From contig LUCW03001399.1 of the NCBI GenBank assembly GCA_001586965.3, positions 1 to 20,000 on the forward strand: 20,000 nt of DNA. The letters are read 5' to 3'. This DNA comes from Sphaeroforma sirkka (taxonomy: Eukaryota; Opisthokonta; Ichthyosporea; Ichthyophonida). Below, one piece after another: positions 1 to 7,559 of this stretch. Both the position numbers and the translations under genes were made by a program. Positions within the stretch are counted from its first letter, which is position 1; every line of letters begins with the position of its first letter. The notes beneath the pieces were generated by a model that saw only the letters and a program-made list of their open reading frames with translations, was not told where the DNA came from and ran no database searches.

Positions 1-500
1 AAGCTCTTTTCCAATATTTCCAAAGTGTTCTAAATTCACTTTGATGGCTCCAATAGCCTGAGTATTTGGTATGACTCATCTACTTGGACCTATTTGAGAC
101 ATTAGTAGATGTAGGATATTATAAACTAAATTTTATAATCTCGAACTACTACTTATAGATTTTGGTCCTCCCGCCAATCTCAAAATCAATAAGTCTTTTC
201 TTTTTTTAACTTTTCTTCAGATGGAACTTTATTTATATCAGCTAATGTATTAACGTGACTTACGTTATTATGTCTATTTACAAATTAGGCAAGTGGTCAT
301 GAACACTTAGTACTTCTAGTGAAAATTATTCAATAAAGAACAGCTAGAGGTACGCCCTGTGTGATCGAGGATATTTAGGCTCTTAACAAGAGGCGGTCCC
401 GATCATTCTTACACAAGCTACCACTGCTAAATCCTAACTGACTAAATTGTATTTTAGTTTAATATAGTTTGAAACCTAGTAATTTCCATCGAAGTTTACA
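1..500 (+). repeat. 5' LTR, truncated at the window start
   Basis: Base 1 corresponds to base 7054 in the 3' LTR, so about 92 bases of the LTR lie upstream of the window. It ends GAAGTTTACA at 500. Against the 3' LTR I count about four substitutions and four indels by eye. The indels are almost all one base in a homopolymer (T4 versus T5 in the first line, CT-C versus CTCC, AT-C versus ATCC). It contains AATAAA at 332-337 and AT-rich TATA-like stretches around 116-140 and 228-240, as expected of an LTR that both starts and ends transcripts. Confidence 0.95.
332..337 (+). terminator. LTR polyadenylation signal AATAAA
   Basis: AATAAA inside the LTR (CAATAAAGAACAG). The solo LTR keeps it at 8103-8108, but the 3' LTR, where it would end the transcript, reads AATAAG at 7391-7396. 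Confidence 0.5.
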
Positions 501-579
501 TATTTTTCAGTTATTTAGTAGTTACAGTAGTGTACTGCTTCTAGACTGTCTGACATCGATTTACTATCCAGCAAATACT
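501..579 (+). other. Untranslated leader between 5' LTR and gag; no recognisable tRNA primer-binding site
   Basis: The sequence right after the LTR is TATTTTTCAGTTATTTAG. It does not begin with the TGG that tRNA-primed elements show as complement of tRNA CCA ends. No TGG-led match is evident within the 79-nt leader. Some chromoviruses (the Tf1/sushi group) prime from their own mRNA 5' end, which would fit, but I found only weak complementarity to the LTR by eye. Confidence 0.5.
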
Positions 580-2640
580 ATGGCTAAGGGTACTTCTAAA
601 GGCAGGGAGCCGCTGGCTCTAAGCCTGCTAAGCCTGCCGAGGTTCCTGAGGTCCCTGTGGAAACACCTAGCCTGTCTGGAGTTGAGCCTGCCGAGGATAC
701 TGTTGGGGAAGCAAATTCTGAGGTTGGTACAGAGGATTATTCTGAGGATGACTCGTCGGATCCTAAAGCCTTGGAAGAAGAGGTATCTACTACCGCGGAA
801 GGCTCGCCAGCGTCCGTGTATCACCTAGGAGTGAAGCTCAGGACCCCAGCTTGCCCCCCTGACCACGTGCCGTCAAATGTGGGGATAAACGTCGAAGGCT
901 GGAAAATTCGTGGATACGAATGTCGGGGGGCATTATAACTCCACATCTAAAGGACACTCCAGCACAAATCCGGCGTGAAAAGGAAGTATTGGACCTGTCC
1001 GAAAATTTCGGTTTCGCCATCGATGGAGAAGCCATTCCATTCAGCTCAAATCTTGGGGCCGAAGCTGAGGACGCCATAACTCGACAACGAGTGGTTGGAT
1101 CCTCTCAATCTCGACGCCAATTGAACCGCACTGAAGCGCTCTTGAAGGAGCTAGCGGCAGCGGCAGTTGTGGACCCCTCTATCGTGTCCCACTTGGCTGA
1201 TATTCTTCCTATACCGAAGAAGAAAAAAAAATTCGGGCCGGGTTTCGGAACGAGACCTACTGGTTTACCAGCCAGTATATGTTTACCACTAAGCCAGTTA
1301 CCACTGGCGAGAGAGATAATATTTCAAAATTTAATCTCTATAGCTCTGATGCTACCACCATCGACCATCCTCTTGACAAACCTAACCCTGTCAGAGGATA
1401 TGATCGTATGGAACTCGATGAGGCTTACCATCCTCGTAATATCGACCCTCATTTGCCAACTAACCCTGGTAATCACGATTTTGGCAATCGCTACACCAGT
1501 ACCTCGTTAGAGAGTTCCCGCTCTAATCCTGAGGATGAGGAAGTGAGAACCAGACATACTCGTCTCAGGCTATTACGCTCTGGTATGCAAGTCCTTGAGG
1601 ACCGTCTATTGAATGACTCTGACCTTGACGATAGGAAAGCGGATAACATTCGCTATCTAATCGATAACAAGAGAAAGGAAATAGACACCATCTTGGCACT
1701 AGCAGCCCGTAGCACTGAGCATGAGCCTCGTGAACACTTAGAACCAAGCTTTATAAAGCAGCTAGGTAACGCGCAGGCTGAGGTCGATTTCTCTACTAAT
1801 GAGGTACAGTGGAGACACTGAAGGCCTTCGACCAACTTAAGGAGTCTGCCAGCCTTAGGGATAAGCAGATGATGAATGCCTTTATTCATTTCTGTGAGCC
1901 AGGTGAATGGCGAACTATCTTGAAGAGCTCATGAGCCCAACTGGGAAAGCCCTACCCTGGCACCAGTTGCGTGATAATATACTTAACACCTTTTTTTTGA
2001 AGATGCACGTGACCGTGAACTTCTAGAGTCTCGCAAGTTCTTTGCGAACGATACCACTATTCGAGGTGCTCTAGCTCATATGACACATATGAATACTCGG
2101 ATGGGTGGTCGTACCTATACTGGCGAATATTTATTAATTTGTCAGATGATGGAGACTCTGGGAGCTAACCTCTTTAAGAAAGTCAATGATGACATCATCG
2201 CCTATGGTGATTTGCGATCTATGCCTTGGTCTGTCTTTGAGAAGATAGTACACAAGCATACCATTCCCTCTACTAGAGTACTTAGTACCCGAGCTACACC
2301 CAGCCCACTAAGCGAAACGCAGTAGAGACTAATACTGCGCGTAGTACTAAGAAACCTCGCACTACTACTGGAGGGGTACTGGCTCTACTTCTACCAGAAC
2401 CGAAGGTGATAAGAAGGTGAGAGCGCCTTGCAAGAAGTGTGGTTACAACCTCACAAAACGTAAATGGCAAGTGGAATGGTAGACACGACCCTGTTAAGTG
2501 TGCACCAGGCAAGCCAGATTTTGGACACTATATGAAAGAGTGTGCTACTTGCAAGGGGTACTAACGGTTGGCACAAAGAGGATTGCAAGGACTTACCAGA
2601 CGTCAAGTTAAGCACTGACAGTACCATATGTGCGCACTAG
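580..2640 (+). pseudogene. gag: gag polyprotein, broken by several frameshifts
   Basis: ATG at 580 begins an alanine/lysine-rich start, but the frame is soon lost. The coding signal continues in the next frame from about 610 to 930 as a proline- and acid-rich segment (PAEVPEVP, EDYSEDDSSD). It shifts at a G6 run near 925 into a basic, alanine-rich stretch ending in KKKKK. It shifts again at an A9 run near 1226 into an acidic/arginine-rich helical region to 1821, then runs in another frame to 1934, shifts at a T8 run near 1990, and continues to about 2320. The last part (2429-2586) holds Cys/His motifs, and the frame closes at TAG 2638-2640, overlapping the pol ORF by 13 nt. Position before the protease and the Cys/His tail identify it; no capsid motif is certain. 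At least seven shifts are needed to read it through. Confidence 0.75.
2429..2586 (+). other. Cys/His zinc-binding region at the gag C terminus
   Basis: Across two or three frames the region reads CKKCG, then KCAPGKPDFGHYMKEC, then CATCKG followed by NGWHKEDC. The last part has the form C-x2-C, a short spacer, then H-x3-C, which resembles but does not equal the retroviral knuckle C-x2-C-x4-H-x4-C. An additional C-x2-C upstream (from 2429) makes it look like a larger Cys-rich nucleic-acid-binding module. Frameshifts near 2370, 2450 and 2560 interrupt it, so the exact spacing is uncertain. Confidence 0.55.
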
Positions 2641-3030
2641 AGCAAGATTATGAGAAAATGTTCAATAAAATCTATACCAAAGGAGATGAACGTATCTTTC
2701 AAACAGTTTTCGTAAATGGAGAAAAAGTTATGGCACTATTTGATCCAGGGGCTGAAGTCTCTGCTATCTCATGCCGAGTAGCCTACGCTACAGATATGGC
2801 TGTCCATAACGAAACAACTGATTTAATCTTGGGAAATGGCAAAGTTACTACTTGCGAACAAGCCATTGACTATGCACACATAATGCTGTCAGATAGAAGA
2901 GAAGTGAAGACTCACCTAATCGTTACTGACATGTCTCAGAAATACGATTTAATTATAGGTATGACTGATCTTCTCAGTTTAGGTATAACACTCACTGGTC
3001 TGCCTAATGGGCTGGACCCGAATAAAGATC
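2628..3030 (+). pseudogene. Retroviral-type aspartic protease domain with DPG in place of D(S/T)G
   Basis: In the ORF starting at 2628, residues 25-48 follow the retropepsin pattern: a hydrophobic strand, then ALFDPGAEVSAIS, where family members have D-S/T-G-A. About 70 residues later KYDLIIGMTDLLSLGI matches the second conserved strand and helix (IIGMDFL type) of Ty3/gypsy proteases. The catalytic Asp is kept (codon 2742-2744), but the next residue is Pro (CCA, 2745-2747), which is not expected in an active enzyme. One base change (TCA to CCA or ACA to CCA) would explain it. The domain is otherwise uninterrupted. Confidence 0.8.
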
Positions 3031-3246
3031 AGTCAGATGATAATATGTTAAAGATACCTAAACCTCCGGAAGGTGAAGCAAAGGATATGATTCCGCACTT
3101 CACCGATATAATTATGGACTTAATTATACAAAACAGGAAGATTGCAATAACTGACTGGTGTATGTTTAAGTTCTCTAATGGGTACGTTAGACTTGACTTA
3201 ACAAACGTCGACTTCTCTAAGTTAAAGTGTCCTTCACATAACTACG

Positions 3247-4146
3247 TGAGTTGGAGACACAAAGACGTTGTCAAAACCCAAATCGAAGATTGGTTAAAAC
3301 AGGGTCTAATTGAAATCAATTATGATGCAACCCCAGTTAACTTAGCTCTCTTAGCGGTCGATCAATATAAATCTGATGGAACGTTTAGTAAAACAAGAGT
3401 AGTACTAGACCTGTCGCCAATCAACAAACTAATTCCGCAACATAGTTTTCCCTTACCTTAGATAAGATAAGCGAGATACTACGCAAAATGGAGGTGCGAC
3501 TATCTTTTCCAAGATAGACTTAAAAGCTGCATTCCATCAACTACAAATATATGAGCCTCATAGGAAATACTTTTCCTTTACTTGGCAAGGTAAAAGTACC
3601 AGTTTAAAGGTGCACCTGAAGGCTTACACATGTTACCTTCTTTCTTCCAACAAGTTATGATGGAACTATTTGCGGACCTGTCGTATAACGTATCAGTCTA
3701 TTTAGATGATATAGTTATCTTTACAAAGACAGCACATGAACATGCTAAACTCGTTAAAGAAGTCTTAAAGCGACTTAATCATGCTAAACTTAAGATTAAC
3801 GAAGACAAGTGTTCTTTTGCTAAAGATACTATACACTTACTTGGCTACAAAGTATCTGCAGCAGGGGTAGAAATTGATCCTGGCAAGAAACAGTTTCTGT
3901 TGGATTTATCAACACCAATTACTGGAAGAGATGTGAACTCTGTGTGTGGGTTTGTTAACTTCTTCTCGGATTCGGTACCGCATCTTTCTCATTACTTAAA
4001 AGCCTTTCAGTCACCTACGGCTGCACAAAGGACCTTTGGGAAAGCTTTGGACTAAAGAATGTGATGATGCATTTAAACTAGTCAAAAGTAAAGTAATGGA
4101 CGCACCCATCATGCAGTACCCTGTGGATGGTGTCCCATTCAAGTAG
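3247..4146 (+). pseudogene. Reverse transcriptase domain
   Basis: The fingers begin in the 2628 ORF with QIEDWLKQGLIEI, then KTRVVLDLSPINKL and FPLP. After shifts the palm continues with KIDLKAAFHQL (3514-3543), a (P)EGLHMLPSFFQQVM segment, and the catalytic YLDD at 3699-3710 followed by IVIFTKT. Further downstream are KINEDKCSFAKDTIHLLGY, the thumb region, and a connection segment reading LWTKECDDAF to PIMQYPVDGVPF. These match RT motifs 1 to 7 of Ty3/gypsy elements in order. The PEGLH form replaces the more usual PFGL. Four frameshifts lie within the domain. Confidence 0.95.
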
Positions 4147-4500
4147 CAACCGACGCTTCAGATCGAGCGGTAGGTGGAGTGCTTTACCAAACGATAAATG
4201 GTAAACCGCGCTACATACAATTCTTTAGCAAGAGTTATAATAAGAGTCAACGGAATTACCCTACCGTTAAACAAAGGCTCCTTGCTATAGTTACTGCGCT
4301 AAGACAGTTTAAAGACTACCTTTATGGAAGTTACTTTACTGTCGCCTGTGATCAAAGTCTTTAACATACTTAAAAGATATGAACCCTGATTCACAGTTGG
4401 TGAGCCGCTGGCATGACATTATTGCCAAGTTCGCTTTAATATAACACACATTCCAGGAATACATAACCATCTTCCTGACATGCTCTCTCGACTTGTGCCC
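4143..4500 (+). pseudogene. RNase H domain
   Basis: VATDASDRAVGGVLYQ (Asp codon at 4152) matches the first catalytic Asp motif of the Ty3-type RNase H. FFSKSYNKSQRNYPTVKQ and LLAIVTALRQFKDYLYG match the middle helix region, and VACDQSL (Asp codon 4350) matches the later TDH motif. FNITHIPGIHNHLPDMLSR matches the usual end (yipG..N..aD.LSR). The helix that normally carries the catalytic Glu (Y-S-T-x-E-x-E-L-L-A) reads YPTVKQRLLA, so neither expected Glu is present at 4269-4277. Frameshifts occur near 4360 and 4436. Confidence 0.9.
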
Positions 4501-4960
4501 GACTACCAGAAAACAGTCAAAGAGTTATTAGCAACCGATTGGATGCTAAATAAGAAATGGTTTAACCTCGCTCAATCACGATGGGGTCCATTTACTGTTG
4601 ATATGTTCGCCGCAGAACATAACAAACAGGGTTTCTGAATATAGGTCGTTGACTCATCCTAAAGGTGATGCATTTCAGCTTGACTTATCAAAGCATAATG
4701 CGTGGGCTAACCCACCTTGTCAACTTATCGCACAGTTGTTAAATTATGTTAATATTACTAAATCTACCATTACGCTGTGTTGTCCCTTACGTAACTCCGA
4801 CCCATGGATACGTGATTTAATTAATATGATTCAAGACGAACCTATTTATGTCGACCGTGAAACCGACACGTTCTTGTATCAGGGATCCTATTCTATTAAG
4901 AAGACGCCTTGGAAACACACCATTGTTTGTCGCATCGGTCCTGCAGGTACCACTAAGTGG
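4501..4960 (+). pseudogene. DIRS-type DNA methyltransferase-like domain between RNase H and integrase
   Basis: After a short linker, the frame to TGA 4636 reads WGPFTVDMFAAEHNKQ. The next frame continues with VSEYRSL, KGDAFQLDL, AWANPPCQLIAQLL, ITLCCPLRN and PWIRDL. This order (WGP..D.FA..N.., S.., DAF..W/L, .PP..I..ll, hydrophobic strand ending in P, W...L) is that of the region after RNase H in DIRS-order retrotransposons, described there as related to phage N6-adenine DNA methyltransferases. The NPPC tetrapeptide (4709-4720) sits where such enzymes have (D/N)PP(Y/F). Calling it a methyltransferase is by motif only. The aromatic residue after NPP is Cys here, so activity is doubtful. It is followed by the integrase of the same element, so it lies internal to pol. 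One frameshift (near 4630) lies inside. Confidence 0.7.
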
Positions 4961-5362
4961 AAACCCTCAACCGAATTCTTAGCTAAACTAGAGGAGTCTA
5001 AAGAGTTTGAACAAAAGCTCAAGACTCGTACAACACATGCACCCAACAAGATTGCAGTCGAGGTAATGCCGATTGAAACGGCATTAGATCGTAAAAACAT
5101 GGAACTAGCTAAGGCCATGGATCAAAGACTCAAAACTCTAAGAGAACCTGAAGCTCGCACTCAACTACTTAAAGCGCTGCTTAAAGAACAGCCAGGAGTT
5201 GCAGAAACAACTGAAGAAGATACTTCAACAATCCAATGTTGTCAATTATGTATCTCAGGACTCTACCCCTCCTGATACTGAGGTTGCCCTTTCCAACAGG
5301 ACTATGGTTCATCCAGCCAGCGTTACGCAGAATCTGACTGACTTAGAGGGCTCGAAAGTAGA
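4961..5362 (+). pseudogene. Charged linker between methyltransferase-like domain and integrase
   Basis: Lys/Glu-rich helical segment (STEFLAKLEESKEFEQKLK, then MELAKAMDQRLKTLREPEA and QLLKALLKEQ) with likely coiled-coil character. It is followed after a frameshift near 5215 by a polar Ser/Thr-rich stretch to about 5362. I recognise no catalytic motif. In Ty3 elements this position normally holds only a short tether before the integrase zinc finger, so this element has a long inter-domain spacer here. Confidence 0.6.
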
Positions 5363-5530
5363 GTTAAAATTATACATAATTTAACGCATCGAGCATATGA
5401 GCATACTTATAAAATGGCTATTCGTGCAGGGCTTGATCACCCGGCGCTGAAAGAAACCATACGTGAAGTATACCGACGCTGTACTGATTGTGAAAAGAAC
5501 CAGATCAAGCGATACGGTTGGGGCCCCTAA
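5363..5530 (+). pseudogene. Integrase H2C2 zinc-finger domain
   Basis: The frame running to TAA 5528-5530 reads NLTHRAYEHTYKMAIRAG, then ETIREVYRRCTDCEKNQ. This gives H-x4-H, a spacer of about 30 residues and C-x2-C, the HHCC pattern at the N terminus of retroviral and Ty3-type integrases. It is intact within a single frame. Confidence 0.85.
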
Positions 5531-6065
5531 AAAAGTGTGACAGAAGACCAACCGATGCGCCGAGTCATAGTCGATTTGGTTAAACTCCGCGATCAAGCAT
5601 ACTGGCGATGTATATATCTGTCATTTCTTATGTGTGGCTTCGGGCTATAACTTGCTTTATGCAATACCGAACAAACGTCCACAAACAGTGGCAGAATTAT
5701 GCTATCACGTCTTTAATGACTTCGGTTTCCCCGAGTACTATGTTCTGATAACGGTAGTGAGTTTTGTACCGACGTAATGGAGGCACTTATACTCGTATCA
5801 GGCATGACCCATAGGCGTGGTGTTCCTTACAAACCTCAAACGCAGGGTGCAAATGAGACACGTCATAGAGAACTTAGAAACTCTTGCGTACCGCACTAGA
5901 CGACGTTGAGGATATGTGGCCTTATCATTTGAAATGGGTTCAGACTCAAATGAATAACTGCATGAATCCTCAAACTGGAACACTCCCGTTTCACTATTTC
6001 TTTGGCCGCTATAGTGAATTACAAGCAACGTTTGATAAAACTGCGCCCGAGAAACACGCTACCCC
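5531..6065 (+). pseudogene. Integrase catalytic core (DD35E)
   Basis: One frame gives RRVIVDLVKLRDQ, with the likely first catalytic Asp. After a shift near 5640 comes NLLYAIPNKRPQTVAEL and VFNDFGFPEYY. After another near 5740 comes SDNGSEF (second Asp, codon 5747) and PYKPQTQGANE. Counting residues from that Asp to the Glu of GANE gives exactly 35 between them, as in DD35E enzymes. THRRGVPY precedes it, as in Ty3-type integrases. After a further shift near 5885 it continues as WPYHLKWVQTQMNN to TGTLPFHYFFGR, the usual end of the core (the P...fG motif). Confidence 0.9.
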
Positions 6066-6413
6066 GTGGCTACAAAGATCGAGCATATGCAGAACGTTGT
6101 TTACCCCTGTTTACTCGAGCACAAGAATCGCGTCCTACTTAAAGCGTATGACCGATGGAATAACACTAAGAACATTGTTCAGTTCAAAGTCGGCGATTAC
6201 GTTAACATTATAAATCGAAACGCCAACGTTACCGAACTCTCTTCTAAGACGATGGGACCTTTTGTTATTTCCTACCATGATGAGAAGAGTGATACTTACG
6301 AAGTGAATAACATTGATGGTACTAGCGCAACCAATCTAGGCACTCACCGTATCCCTACCTCCGAACTCTCATTCGCTCGCTCATTTGATTCTGATGTACC
6401 AGTCATGGAGTCA
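6066..6413 (+). pseudogene. Integrase C-terminal domain with GPF (GPY/F) motif
   Basis: FKVGDYVNIINR, then SSKTMGPFVISYHDEKSDTY and THRIPTSEL match the GPY/F module of Ty3/gypsy integrases: F..GD.V, GP(Y/F).V, Y.V....G, H...L. GPF is at residues 64-66 of the ORF starting at 6066. The whole stretch from 6066 to the stop after 6833 is one uninterrupted frame, the longest intact part of the 3' half. Confidence 0.85.
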
Positions 6414-6551
6414 CAAGTCAAAGATATAATTGACAAAACATCCGAAGACGGTTACACTTACTACAAGACCCGTTTCATGGATGGGACAGTAGCTTGGCTA
6501 ACCTCCGATGCATTTCGTGAATCTCGCGACTTTCTTCGTATCTTTAATAAG
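6414..6551 (+). pseudogene. Divergent chromodomain at the integrase C terminus
   Basis: VKDIIDKTSEDGYTYYKTRF, then GTVAWLTSDAFRESRDFLRIF, follow the chromodomain pattern V..Il..R...g...YlvkW.g....tWe....l......l..F. The aromatic residue before the first strand is missing and the YLVKW tryptophan is Phe. It therefore resembles the chromovirus (group II) chromodomains that lack part of the methyl-lysine aromatic cage. In related elements this domain steers integration to particular chromatin. It is downstream of GPF, the usual place in chromoviruses. Confidence 0.7.
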
Positions 6552-6836
6552 AAATGGAATAAGCGTTTACATAAGAACACACGAGATAAACGAAAAGGGT
6601 TTCCTCAGGTGACTACAAACCCTGACGGATCTGAAATTCCCTATTTGCCACCTACTTCCTACGTGACTAAACTTTCTGATCTGCTTACCAACAGTGCAGA
6701 AAATTGTTCAAACTTACTTACTAATGAAGAACAGCCTTTGGCTATTACCTTACCAAATAATAAACGTAAGGCGCCTACATCGGAAATGGTTACTGGACCA
6801 AATACTAAACGACATAGAGTACAACATGAGTCTTGA

Positions 6837-6961
6837 ACTCGTACATATAGGCACATACTTACTCGATAAGTCATGACCGAAACCGTTTTACTTTGGTTTT
6901 CGCTTTACCAACTAGATCGTATCTTAACGTACGTTCGTAGTTCTAAAAGCTACTGGGGCTA
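6837..6961 (+). other. 3' untranslated internal region before the 3' LTR
   Basis: The pol stop (TGA, 6834-6836) is followed by 125 nt up to the LTR start at TGTAG (6962). The bases just before the LTR are AAAAGCTACTGGGGCTA. This is only partly purine, so a standard polypurine tract is weak or replaced by the short GGGG and AAAAG segments. Confidence 0.5.
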
Positions 6962-7559
6962 TGTAGAAATACGGCCTCCGGTCAGTCTAAAATATCAAGA
7001 TCAATTGAGATACTACATTGGTTTTTTTATTTGTATTTTAAATAATTTAGTACAAGCTCTTTTTCCAATATTTCCAAAGTGTTCTAAATTCACTTTGATG
7101 GCTCCAATAGCCTGAGTATTTGGTATGACTCATCTACTTGGACCTATTTGAGACATTAGTAGATGTAGGATATTATAAACTAAATTTTATAATCTCCGAA
7201 CTACTACTTATAGATTTTGGTCCTCTCGCCAATCTCCAAAATCCAATAAGTCTTTTTTTTTTTTTTAACTTTTCTTCAGATGGAACTTTATTTATATCAG
7301 CTAATGTATTAACGTGACTTACGTTATTATGTCTATTTACAAATTAGGCAAGTGGTCATGAACACTTAGTACTTCTAGTGAAAATTATTCAATAAGGAAC
7401 AGCTAGAGGTACGCCCTGTGTGATCGAGGATATTTAGGCTCTTAACAAGAGGCAGTCCCGATCATTCTTACACAAGCTACCACTGCTAAATCCTAACTGA
7501 CTAAATTGTATTTTAGTTTAATATAGTTTGAAACCTAGTAATTTCCATCGAAGTTTACA
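6962..7559 (+). repeat. 3' LTR, complete (598 bp)
   Basis: Starts TGTAGAAATACGG and ends CGAAGTTTACA, giving TGTA...TACA inverted ends. It matches 1-500 almost base for base from 7054 onward. Differences include an all-T run near 7254-7266 where the other copies have a C, and AATAAG in place of AATAAA at 7391-7396. It is followed by CCAGGGACAATG, the DNA into which the element inserted. Confidence 0.97.

Larger units (their letters stand above)
2628..6836 (+). pseudogene. pol: pol polyprotein (PR-RT-RH-MT-like-IN-chromodomain), broken by about ten or more frameshifts
   Basis: The coding signal is continuous over 4.2 kb but moves between frames. Apparent shifts lie near 3458, 3495, 3603, 4035, 4142, 4360, 4436, 4630, 5215, 5362, 5528, 5640, 5740, 5885 and 6063. 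Stops reached in each abandoned frame (for example TAG 3459, TAA 4053, TAG 4144, TGA 4636, TAA 5528, TAG 5897) confirm that this copy is not translatable as written. The pol ORF opens at ATG 2628 in the -1 frame relative to the end of gag. Domain content is given in the separate entries. The tail after the chromodomain carries a bipartite basic cluster (NKRKAP and TKRHR, about 6760-6818) that looks like a nuclear localisation signal. Confidence 0.9.
1..7559 (+). mobile_element. Ty3/gypsy chromovirus LTR retrotransposon with extra methyltransferase-like domain, 5' end cut by window
   Basis: Two near-identical LTRs (1-500, truncated, and 6962-7559) bracket a 6.46-kb internal region. Read across frames, the domain order is gag with Cys/His motifs, aspartic protease, reverse transcriptase (YLDD), RNase H, a DIRS-like methyltransferase-like segment, integrase (zinc finger, DD35E core, GPF motif) and a chromodomain. 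RT before integrase places it in Ty3/gypsy rather than Ty1/copia, and the terminal chromodomain places it among chromoviruses. The complete LTR starts TGTA and ends TACA. Both major ORFs are broken by many 1-nt shifts, so this copy as written cannot make intact proteins. A 5' target duplication cannot be checked because the 5' flank is outside the window; the 3' flank begins CCAG. Confidence 0.95.

Noticed and set aside
477..510. A tiny intron across the 5' LTR end, ending in TTTTTCAG
   Set aside because: Would be under 40 nt with a poor donor; the sequence is better explained as LTR end plus leader.
564..1077. Minus-strand open frames within gag
   Set aside because: Shadows of the gag coding strand, with no motif and no independent support.
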